Shown in pieces: positions 16,594 through 23,719 of a stretch of DNA of 44,158 nt (positions are counted from its first letter, which is position 1; the number at the start of each line of letters is the position of its first letter). The translations under genes were made by a program, and so were the position numbers. The DNA comes from Sulfurovum sp. (GTDB lineage: Bacteria > Campylobacterota > Campylobacteria > Campylobacterales > Sulfurovaceae): assembly GCA_028696055.1 (NCBI GenBank), contig JAQVHV010000003.1, positions 1 to 44,158 on the forward strand, given 5' to 3'. Below the pieces are notes generated by a model, which ran no database searches, had not been told where the DNA came from, and saw only the letters and a list, made by a program, of their open reading frames with translations.

Positions 16594-17013
16594 TTATTTT
16601 TGATTATCTGTCAGTAAATTAAATAAGGCCATCGGAGCATAGGGAAATCCATTTACCCATTCACTGTACGCATTCCCCCCGGTAATCATACAGTCTTGAT
16701 AGACTGGTTCGGAACTATTTTCCATTATTTGTGGTAATACTGTATTAACTTCATGTGGCGAATAATCTAAGATATTTAGTAAAAACTTTTTATATAAATC
16801 AAGAGTTTTTACTTCGTCTAGGTCAAAGTTTTGTCCAATGTTATCTACTGTGCCAAAAAAATACATAAGCATTTTCATTTCATTTTCTTTACTTTCATTT
16901 ATTTTATGAGTAACCCCCACTCCTAAAGAAGCGGAACTAAAAAGATTTAACGCCTCTAATATTTCATTAGTATTATCTTTTTTACTTCCAAATAAGCTAC
17001 TAAATAATCCCAT
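16594..17013 (-). CDS. Unknown 139-aa protein, MGLF-type start
   Basis: Begins MGLFSSLFGSKKDNTNEILE, an amphipathic N-terminus followed by a charged segment. The middle and end are acidic and helical (DNIGQNFDLDEVKTLDLYKK), ending WVNGFPYAPMALFNLLTDNQK. No family recognised. GGGAGA lies upstream of the ATG and a TATAG-type box about 30 nt upstream. It is the first gene of a two-gene minus-strand unit within the AT-rich region. Whether it is envelope-associated through the MGLF helix is speculation. Confidence 0.65.
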   Translation of the reverse strand: MGLFSSLFGSKKDNTNEILEALNLFSSASLGVGVTHKINESKENEMKMLMYFFGTVDNIGQNFDLDEVKTLDLYKKFLLNILDYSPHEVNTVLPQIMENSSEPVYQDCMITGGNAYSEWVNGFPYAPMALFNLLTDNQK

Positions 17014-17212
17014 AGTATATTCTCCCTATTGCAAATATCATTGAATACTATAGCATTTATGCTGTCATATCTCTGTAACATCTACCTTAAATAACTCATT
17101 TAAAATAAATTTTATTTTGATAGCACTTTTTATAAAGATTAAGTCATGTGACACAAGTGTAACATTTTTTTTTCTACAATAAATGCAAAAGAACTAGACA
17201 GGATATTCAACA

Positions 17213-17428
17213 ATGAGAAATAAACTATTCTGGTATATACCAGCAGCATTACTATTCTTGGGGCTGTTTCCTCTTCCTTATAGCTATTATATGCTACTCA
17301 GGCTAGTCGTATTTATATCAGCATTATATATTATGGTGCGGAATAAAGATGAATGGCTATATGTATTTCTTGGTATAGCTCTTCTATTTAACCCTATTTT
17401 ACCTATTGGAATGTCCCCCGTTTCATAG
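17213..17428 (+). CDS. Small membrane protein, DUF6804-like, possibly C-terminally truncated
   Basis: 71 residues with about three hydrophobic segments (YIPAALLFLGLFPLPYSYYM; LLRLVVFISALYIMV; WLYVFLGIALLFNPILPI). The RLVVF...W...F..IALLFNPI.PI layout resembles the DUF6804 family, whose members as I recall continue for another membrane segment after the NP.xPI motif; this one stops within eight residues, close to a 143-bp repeat. Truncation by repeat insertion is possible. AGGA lies 9 nt upstream. Confidence 0.6.
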   Translation: MRNKLFWYIPAALLFLGLFPLPYSYYMLLRLVVFISALYIMVRNKDEWLYVFLGIALLFNPILPIGMSPVS

Positions 17429-17500
17429 ACACTTTTTTTTCCTCGTCCCACCTCTCCGTAGGTGGGATGCATAAGCATATTCAATAACTGATAATCCCTT

Positions 17501-17643
17501 CCCTCACTCCGTATCTCCTGATGCGGAGTGTATACCGACAGATGAGTTATCAGTGTTTTTTAAGTCCAGCGATAGCTGGTACATCTGCCTTTACGTTATC
17601 ATGTAGCATCTGCATTCCCGATCAGGAGATCGGGAACGAGAGA
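17501..17643 (+). repeat. 143-bp structured direct repeat, copy A (REP/BIME-like)
   Basis: Identical in length and about 97% identical to 17961-18103 (four differences, all transitions). Three stem-loops: CTCCGTATC-tcct-GATGCGGAG (17507-17528), CCAGC-gata-GCTGG (17566-17579) and TTCCCGATC-agga-GATCGGGAA (17615-17636). The third sits in the GCATTCCC...GGGAACGAG context common to REP-type elements. The first hairpin aligns with the reverse complement of the third, so the element is two head-to-head REP-like units around a core. Confidence 0.85.
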
Positions 17644-17660
17644 TAATCAAGGTCTTTAAT

Positions 17661-17951
17661 ATGAAAAACAGTTTTTATTTTATATTTTTTCCAATAATAT
17701 ATGTTGGAATTAGTGGTTGTAGTTTAAATTATTTGGATGCACCAATGCCAAACACTTCTGAAATTTGGACTAAGGTTGGATATTCAAGCGAACAAACAAA
17801 ATATGAAGCAAATTTATGTGGTAATTTAGATAGTAAGGTTAGTTATAAGGAATTCTATTGCTGTATGGTCAATAAAGGATTTCAATACAATATTGTTAGA
17901 GGCAGAGGGCTTCATAAAAATGAAAGACCAAGTTGTTCAAATATAGAATAA
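17661..17951 (+). CDS. Small lipoprotein of unknown function
   Basis: 96 residues. The N-terminus MKNSFYFIFFPIIYVGISGC is a lipoprotein signal with a lipobox ending at Cys20, so the mature protein should be lipid-anchored. The mature part has four more Cys (in LCGN, YCCMV and SCSN contexts) that could form disulfides in the periplasm. AAGG is upstream with about 10 nt spacing. It is bracketed by the two 143-bp repeats, so it may have moved or duplicated with them. No family recognised. Confidence 0.65.
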   Translation: MKNSFYFIFFPIIYVGISGCSLNYLDAPMPNTSEIWTKVGYSSEQTKYEANLCGNLDSKVSYKEFYCCMVNKGFQYNIVRGRGLHKNERPSCSNIE

Positions 17952-17960
17952 GAAACCTTT

Positions 17961-18103
17961 CCCTCGCTCCGTATCTCCTGATGCGGAGTGTATACCGACA
18001 GATGAGTTATCAGTATTTTTCAAGTCCAGCGATAGCTGGTACATCTGCCTTTACGTTATCATGCAGCATCTGCATTCCCGATCAGGAGATCGGGAACGAG
18101 AGA
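17961..18103 (+). repeat. 143-bp structured direct repeat, copy B (REP/BIME-like)
   Basis: Second copy, exactly 460 bp downstream of copy A and without indels. It begins 9 nt after the lipoprotein stop. The same three hairpins are intact; the four substitutions (at 17966, 18015, 18021 and 18064) lie outside the paired arms. Confidence 0.85.
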
Positions 18104-18194
18104 AACATCGTTTTTACTTCATCTTGAATAATGATCTCTTTTTTAATTGTTATAGAAGTTATTTTAGAAGGGTAGAGGGAAATTTGTAACATTG

Positions 18195-18448
18195 CTATAA
18201 GGCGGGAATGAACGGCATCCTTTTGTAGATGTTATCCTCGAACTCCATCGTAGGGCATCCCTTAGTCATTACCGTCCTGCATTCCTTCTCATCCATCCAG
18301 ATGAAAAACCACTCATATCTTGGACTAAAAGTGGCAGAATCCTTAAAAAGGTCATTCTGTTTTGCATTTATCCCTCTTAACCCAGTTAGACTAAGTATCC
18401 AAATTCCAAGCTCTGGCAAAAGGTTGGGAAGTTCAAAAAGTTGGACAA
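18195..18448 (-). pseudogene. Probable frameshifted small gene
   Basis: On the minus strand a strong AGGAGG is followed 6 nt later by TTG (18446-18448), but that frame stops after 20 codons. A frame that reads LFELPNLLPELGIWILSLTG and continues to a stop at 18195 opens about five bases after the TTG. Adding one base near 18443 would join the two into an 84-residue protein. The coherent C-terminal part (YEWFFIWMDEKECRTVMTKG) suggests it was once coding. Family unknown; in-frame initiation at TTG 18419 is the alternative. Confidence 0.35.
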
Positions 18449-18567
18449 GAAAGACCTCCTAATTTTATTCCCGAAAAGGGTAAATTATTATAGCACATTT
18501 TTACTGGTTCCCAAATTGTGAGATTCTCTCGTTCCCATCGTCCCGAGAGTGTGAAAGAACACACCTC

Positions 18568-18723
18568 TCACAGCCTCAATCTACCTAAACATAAAGATTT
18601 TTTTTCTAAATGACCAAGAAATCTGAATAATAGTAAAAAATCATCCAAATTAAGTCTAAAATGAGCGATATATGTAGCTATTTCTTCTTTTATAGCTTCT
18701 GTATTGCCTTCTTTTATCGCATT
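18568..18723 (-). pseudogene. Fragment of a decayed gene (C-terminal part)
   Basis: Minus-strand reading gives AIKEGNTEAIKEEIATYIAH, then FRLNLDDFLLLFRFLGHLEK and a stop at 18568. It looks like a real helical protein tail, but there is no start: upstream is a REP-like GGGAATGCG...ACGAGGG sequence and stops. Probably a gene remnant interrupted by repeat insertion. Confidence 0.3.
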
Positions 18724-19198
18724 CCCTCGTTATGTCTCTCTGAGGCGTAATGCATACTTCATTCTAATTACTCAAAAAAGTTATAATCCATCGCTAGATG
18801 GCTGGGAAATGTCTAATATGTAGCCTACTAGTGAAATGATATTTCCATTTCAGTTTTAAATGAGGGTATGTACCCCAAGGATGAGAAGCGTTAAGCGAAC
18901 GACAATAGTTTGTCGTTTGTAGCTTCGGAACCGGAAGTGATGTGCAGAATGCACCACTGCAAGCAGAGGAGTGGAACGAAGCCTCCTTTGTTCAGGGCGC
19001 ATTCCCGATCAGAAGATCAAGAACGGGTCAAGGTGTCTGAATAGGCTGGATCGCTATACCATTGGTGCACTTGTTTTATGTTTCATCTGATATAGTGGCG
19101 AACAAATATGAAGATTTGAGTACGCATAAGCAGCTGGTTGATAGAGAAATAGTTGTTGCAATCTTCAAATACGTGTACGTTTAAAATAAGGAAGATCT
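18724..19198. other. Non-coding stretch before selO with several stem-loops and a degenerate repeat end
   Basis: No gene seen. Stem-loops include AACGACA...TGTCGTT (about 18898-18916), GTGCA-gaa-TGCAC (about 18942) and AGGAG...CTCCT (about 18967-18986). At 18999-19025 GCATTCCCGATCAGAAGATC is a degenerate copy of the 3' hairpin of the 143-bp repeats. AAGGA lies just before the selO ATG. Confidence 0.4.
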
Positions 19199-20932
19199 AT
19201 GAACTCAACACATAAAACCTCTGCAGAAGTAGAGACGCTCTGCGATCTCGCGACATTGGCGGATTATTCTCTCATGGATAGATTAAACCCTGATCCCGAA
19301 GCAACAGCAGACGGTGTCGACCACGCGCCAAGAGAAGTCTTCAGCGGGCATTATGTCCCCGTCAACCCTACACCGATTGACGACCCCGTGTATATCGCGC
19401 ACAGTGAGAACTTCTTTCGTGAACTCGGGTTTAGCGACACTTTGGCAACATCAGAGGATTTTGTCAGAATGTTCTCCGGCGATACCTCGCAACTGCCGGA
19501 GCCGATGCGAAGGGTCGGTTGGGCGACAGGATATGCGCTTTCCATCTACGGAACGGAGTACTACGAGCAGTGCCCCTTTCAAACGGGTAACGGATACGGT
19601 GATGGCCGTGCCATTTCCATCCTTGAAGCAGTGATCAACGGAAAACGCTGGGAGATGCAGCTCAAAGGAGGCGGTAGAACGCCCTACTGCCGGGGTGCTG
19701 ACGGTCGTGCCGTCCTGCGTTCAAGTATTCGTGAGTTTTTGGCACAGGAGCATATGCATGCTCTGGGCGTACCGACATCACGCTCTTTGACTCTCTACAC
19801 CTCAAAAACAGAGACGGTCAGACGGCCATGGTTCACAAGTCGATCGTACTCAAGAGACCCTGAAGTGATGATCGATGAGGCCGTTGCCATCACCACACGG
19901 GTTGCACCTTCGTTTCTTCGGGTGGGTCAACTTGAACTTTTCGGTCGTCGTGCGCGTAAAAATGAGCATCCAAAAGCGATGGAGGAGCTTGAGCAGATCG
20001 TGCTGCACCTGATCGATCGTGAGTACAGTGACGTCATCGATGCGTCTTTGCCGACACAGGAAAAAGTGCTCTTACTGGCTCGCGAGTTTCGAAATCGACT
20101 CACCTCTCTGGTGGCGAACTGGGTCCGTGTGGGCTACTGTCAGGGAAATTTCAACAGCGACAACTGTGCCGCAGGCGGTTTTACCCTCGATTACGGACCG
20201 TTTGGGTTTATCGATATGTTTGACCCGAGATATCAGCCGTGGACGGGTGGCGGAGTGCACTTCTCATTTCTCAATCAACCGCAGGCTGCCGAGCGCAACT
20301 TTCATATGTTCTGCCTGGCTTTGAAACCGCTGCTGGCATCGAATGAGGATGCTCTGGATCAGTTGGATGAGATAAGAGAGGGATTTCCTCAGGTCATGCA
20401 GGGGCAAATGATAAAGATGTGGGCTTCCAAACTTGGACTCAAAACTTTCAATGCATCACTCTTCAATGCACTGGTAACGCTGATGATAGAGACCTCTGTT
20501 GACTATACGATCTTCTTTCGCGAACTCTCTACGGTACCCGAGGATATCTCTGTGCTCACTAAAAGCTTTTACGGTGACTCCGGATTCAATGAAAAGATCT
20601 TAAAAAGATGGTCAGAGTGGCTGGAAGAATGGAGAGCGCTCATTCAGCATTCCAACCCGGTCGATATCAATGCCACTTCGCCGGAATCCCGTGAAAAGCT
20701 TTCTAAGCAAATGAAAGCGTCGAACCCAAAATACACGTTGCGGGAGTGGTTTCTTGTCCCTGCCTATCAACAGGCCGCCCATGGAGACTATACACTCATC
20801 AAAGAGTTGCAGGAAGTGATGGCAAACCCCTACGCAGAGCAATCCAAAGAGATAGAGGAGAAATACTATAGAGAAAAGCCCTCAGAGTTCTTTGAAATTG
20901 CCGGCATATCCCATGTCAGCTGTTCGTCGTGA
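19199..20932 (+). CDS. selO: SelO/YdiU protein adenylyltransferase (pseudokinase fold)
   Basis: 577 residues of the UPF0061/SelO family, which transfers AMP from ATP to Ser/Thr/Tyr of target proteins, with roles in redox stress in other bacteria. Visible landmarks: [31 protein letters not shown] (ATP-binding Lys and Arg), [26 protein letters not shown] and [14 protein letters not shown] (metal-binding Asp). It ends in Cys-Ser-Ser; the Cys is third from the end, where animal SelO carries selenocysteine. Higher GC than the island before it. Single gene with its own AAGGA site. Confidence 0.95.
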   Translation: MNSTHKTSAEVETLCDLATLADYSLMDRLNPDPEATADGVDHAPREVFSGHYVPVNPTPIDDPVYIAHSENFFRELGFSDTLATSEDFVRMFSGDTSQLPEPMRRVGWATGYALSIYGTEYYEQCPFQTGNGYGDGRAISILEAVINGKRWEMQLKGGGRTPYCRGADGRAVLRSSIREFLAQEHMHALGVPTSRSLTLYTSKTETVRRPWFTSRSYSRDPEVMIDEAVAITTRVAPSFLRVGQLELFGRRARKNEHPKAMEELEQIVLHLIDREYSDVIDASLPTQEKVLLLAREFRNRLTSLVANWVRVGYCQGNFNSDNCAAGGFTLDYGPFGFIDMFDPRYQPWTGGGVHFSFLNQPQAAERNFHMFCLALKPLLASNEDALDQLDEIREGFPQVMQGQMIKMWASKLGLKTFNASLFNALVTLMIETSVDYTIFFRELSTVPEDISVLTKSFYGDSGFNEKILKRWSEWLEEWRALIQHSNPVDINATSPESREKLSKQMKASNPKYTLREWFLVPAYQQAAHGDYTLIKELQEVMANPYAEQSKEIEEKYYREKPSEFFEIAGISHVSCSS

Positions 20933-20980
20933 ATTTCGCTGCAATCTTAAAAAGTATTGCTAGAAAATGGGATCGGATAG

Positions 20981-21013
20981 AACCTTGCAAAATATATCAC
21001 TTTACAAGGTTTT
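20981..21013 (+). terminator. Terminator-like hairpin after selO
   Basis: AACCTTG (20981-20987) pairs with CAAGGTT (21005-21011), followed by a short TTTT. It lies about 50 nt after the selO stop and upstream of the hydrogenase operon. The loop is 17 nt and the T-run short, so strength is doubtful. Confidence 0.45.
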
Positions 21014-21134
21014 CACTCCTCTGTTTGGATCTAAAATATAGTAATCATTGATCACACCTATTGAAACCAGAGAGGATTTATGGATTGTAATATCTAAAAT
21101 TCATCTATTGTTTTAAATAATATGCAGAATCTGT

Positions 21135-21140
21135 TATAAT
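21135..21140 (+). promoter_or_regulatory. Probable -10 element of the hydrogenase operon
   Basis: TATAAT 33 nt before the ATG of the first hydrogenase gene, with GGAG at 21161-21164 as ribosome-binding site. No clear -35. The next nine genes follow with gaps of at most about 130 nt, so this may drive the whole operon. Confidence 0.5.
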
Positions 21141-21172
21141 CCAAGAAGAACAGATCAAATGGAGTATCCAGT

Positions 21173-23593
21173 ATGCAAATCGTGATCATAGGCGGCGGGA
21201 TATCGGCAGCATACATAGCCAATCGCATCAAAGAGAGAGCTATGGAAGCGGACGTACATATCATCTCAAATGAGCCTTGTGCACCCTATGACAGGATACA
21301 CCTCTGCCGCCTGGTGGGCAGCAAAGAGACTCCAAGAGATATCTCTTTGGAACTCCACCCTTCCGTAGAAGTCACATTGAACCAAAAAGTGATCAATATT
21401 GATACAGATGCCAAAAAAATACTCACAACCGACCACGCCTACAACTATGACAAACTGATCATCGCGACAGGATCTACCCCAAAAACGCTTTTTGATATCA
21501 AAGATCTTGATAATGCCAGCGTCTTTAGGTGTGCCAATGACGCTAAAAAGATCAAAGAAGGGATCAAAGGCCGTGAAGTAGTCATCGTCGGTTCTGGTCC
21601 CATAGCACTCGAACTGCTTGAAACACTGAATGCTATGGAAGATACAGCGCATATCACCCTGCTCGTACGCTCCAACAGACTCTATGACAGATCACTCTCG
21701 GCAGAGGCCCAAAACGAGATAGAATCAGCCTATCTTAAAAGCGGTAAACTGCATATCTCCTATGAAAATGAGATCATTGATAAAACCATCAAAGATGGAC
21801 ATATCACACAGTTAAAGACGAAGAAGTTTGAGATCAACGATCCCTATCTTATCTTTGGTGTGGGGATACAACCCAATATCGATTTTGCCAAGGCGTCGTT
21901 GGCATGCAAGAGAGGGATCTTGACCAATGATTTTATGCAGACAAGCGATGAGGATATCTATGCGGTTGGTGAGGCTGCTGAAGTGGAGTCACTGAACTTC
22001 ATTGCAGGCCATGTAAAAGAGTGTACACTCCAAGCGGATGTGGCCCTGTCTCATCTGTTTGGAAGCGAGGAGAAGAGATTTACCCCAGAAGTATCTGTAG
22101 ATATGTTAAAAGTCGGCGAATTTGACCTCATAGATGTCAGTAGTCCGGAACGTACCAAAGAGCAAGCGTTTGAAAAGATACTGATGACCTCCCCTAAGGA
22201 CCACAGGCTGGATGAGTACTATATCAGTGACGACAAACTGGTACGGTTTATAGGGCTAAACTCCAATGTGGATGTAGGTTACCTTGAAGACCTTATGCGA
22301 GACCAAAATCCGATAGATGCCTCCTACCTCTATGAGAACAGAGTCCTTTCAGAAAGAGGAAGGCTGATATGCAGCTGCGAACATCTCTATCAAAAAGACC
22401 TGGAAGATATCGTACGTATGAGCGGAGTATCCAATTTTCAAGAGCTGGGTGAGTTTACACAGGCAGGCCGTGTGTGCGGATGTTGTAAAAACATGGTAAA
22501 AAATATAATCGAAGCATCACAAGAGCTTATCGATCCGAATATGCCGAAAAAAACCCCTGAAGATATCAAACAGGAAAAAGAGATAGCGCGCGCTAAAGAA
22601 CGTATTGAAAAGTTCAACAGACTCCATCCGCATAACCAGCTTGACACCGATAACCTCTCCTCTGCTATGGATGCGTATGATATCACGGATAAAGAGATGA
22701 ACCAATGGGTTTCCATGGTGACAGCAAATATGCAGCTACACCCTGAGTTTGAGGAACTGGTAAAAAAAGGAGTTAAAACACTCAACAGGGTACCGGTGAT
22801 CTGGCTGGAACTGGCAGACTGTTCCGGTAACTCTGAAGCCTTTATCAAAACTGCTGATCCGGGCATAGCTGATCTGATCTTTGAGTATATCTCACTGGAC
22901 TACCATGAGCTTCTGATGAGCAGTGCGGGTGATCAGAGTGAAACCGTATTGGAGCATATCATCTCCCATCAAAAAGGAGAGTATATACTCATCGTAGAGG
23001 GGGCCATCCCTTTAGCAATGGATGGCAAGTTTTTACGTATAGGCCCGCAAGGTCAAACAGGACTTGAACTTCTGAAAAAGTGTGCGGAGGATGCTGCATT
23101 GATCATCTCAGTGGGTGCATGTGCGTTTGATGGTGGAGTAGTTGCAGCTGCGCCCAATCCTACGGGGGCAGTCGGTGTCAGCGAAGCACTTGGAAGAGAT
23201 GACATCATCAACCTTCCCGGATGTCCTGTCAACCCGATCAATATCGTCGGCACCCTGCTCTATTACCTGATGTTCGAAGAGCTTCCGGCGCTTGATAAGT
23301 ATAACCGTCCTCTATGGGCCTATGAGGGGAGGATCCATGACAACTGTGAAAGGCGTGGCCACTATGAGCTGGGTGAGTTTGTCAAAGAGTGGGGAGATGA
23401 GGGGGCGAAAAAAGGATGGTGTCTCTTTGAGATGGGATGCAAAGGGCCCTATGCCAATGCCAACTGCCCTACGATGAAGTTCAACCAGGGTACCAGCTGG
23501 CCGGTACAGGGCGGACACGGCTGTATGGGGTGTGTAGAGGCGAAGTTCTTTGACAGACTGGCAACGGAAAGAAAGATAGAGGAGGAAAAGTGA
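21173..23593 (+). CDS. Fusion: NirB-like FAD/NAD(P) oxidoreductase + BFD [2Fe-2S] + NiFe hydrogenase small subunit
   Basis: 806 residues in three parts. Residues 1-380 are a pyridine-nucleotide-disulfide oxidoreductase module: FAD loop GGGISAAY from 7, NAD(P) loop GSGPIALE from 140, and the second FAD motif DIYAVGEAAEV. Residues about 395-455 are a BFD-like [2Fe-2S] domain (Cys400, 402, 435, 438), as in NirB. After a charged helical linker, residues about 535-806 are a hydrogenase small subunit: proximal site Cys550, Cys650, Cys684, but Asn553 replaces the usual second Cys (CSGNSE); distal site His722, Cys725, Cys750, Cys756; medial site Cys765, Cys784, Cys787. There is no Tat signal, so it is cytoplasmic. 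The fusion would let electrons from H2 pass to FAD and NAD(P) within one chain (inference). Confidence 0.93.
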   Translation: MQIVIIGGGISAAYIANRIKERAMEADVHIISNEPCAPYDRIHLCRLVGSKETPRDISLELHPSVEVTLNQKVINIDTDAKKILTTDHAYNYDKLIIATGSTPKTLFDIKDLDNASVFRCANDAKKIKEGIKGREVVIVGSGPIALELLETLNAMEDTAHITLLVRSNRLYDRSLSAEAQNEIESAYLKSGKLHISYENEIIDKTIKDGHITQLKTKKFEINDPYLIFGVGIQPNIDFAKASLACKRGILTNDFMQTSDEDIYAVGEAAEVESLNFIAGHVKECTLQADVALSHLFGSEEKRFTPEVSVDMLKVGEFDLIDVSSPERTKEQAFEKILMTSPKDHRLDEYYISDDKLVRFIGLNSNVDVGYLEDLMRDQNPIDASYLYENRVLSERGRLICSCEHLYQKDLEDIVRMSGVSNFQELGEFTQAGRVCGCCKNMVKNIIEASQELIDPNMPKKTPEDIKQEKEIARAKERIEKFNRLHPHNQLDTDNLSSAMDAYDITDKEMNQWVSMVTANMQLHPEFEELVKKGVKTLNRVPVIWLELADCSGNSEAFIKTADPGIADLIFEYISLDYHELLMSSAGDQSETVLEHIISHQKGEYILIVEGAIPLAMDGKFLRIGPQGQTGLELLKKCAEDAALIISVGACAFDGGVVAAAPNPTGAVGVSEALGRDDIINLPGCPVNPINIVGTLLYYLMFEELPALDKYNRPLWAYEGRIHDNCERRGHYELGEFVKEWGDEGAKKGWCLFEMGCKGPYANANCPTMKFNQGTSWPVQGGHGCMGCVEAKFFDRLATERKIEEEK

Positions 23594-23611
23594 TAAGAAT
23601 TACAAGCGTTA

Positions 23612-23714
23612 AAATGCAGTGCAATAAATCACTAAATGATTTATGTGAAATTCAATGCAGTGAGGCACTTTTAAGACTAAAGTCTAATGCAGGCCTTTCA
23701 CTAAATGAAAGGCT
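23612..23714 (+). promoter_or_regulatory. Three tandem hairpin units in the gap before the large-subunit gene; the last sequesters its ribosome-binding site
   Basis: Three units each begin AATGCAG (23613, 23654, 23686) and carry a stem: ATAAATCA-ctaaa-TGATTTAT (23624-23644), AGACT-aa-AGTCT (23674-23685) and GCCTTTC-actaaat-GAAAGGC (23693-23713). The 3' arm of the last contains GAAAGG, the ribosome-binding site of the gene starting at 23720. Confidence 0.65.
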
Positions 23715-23719
23715 GTGAA

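Noticed and set aside
17501-18103. Two repeats with small genes between: integron cassette array (attC sites)
   Set aside because: The repeats do not show the RYYYAAC/GTTRRRY core ends, and they are built of REP-like hairpins rather than one long imperfect stem. No integrase is present.
17501-18103. CRISPR array
   Set aside because: Only two copies, 143 bp long and 317 bp apart with a gene between; no cas genes.
18229-18462. A 77-codon plus-strand frame
   Set aside because: It overlaps the more coherent minus-strand frame that has a strong ribosome-binding site, and the plus frame has none.
18820-19060. Structured RNA gene (tmRNA, RNase P, 6S or group II intron part)
   Set aside because: Several stems are visible, but I found no diagnostic core of any of these RNAs; a covariance-model search would be needed to support one.
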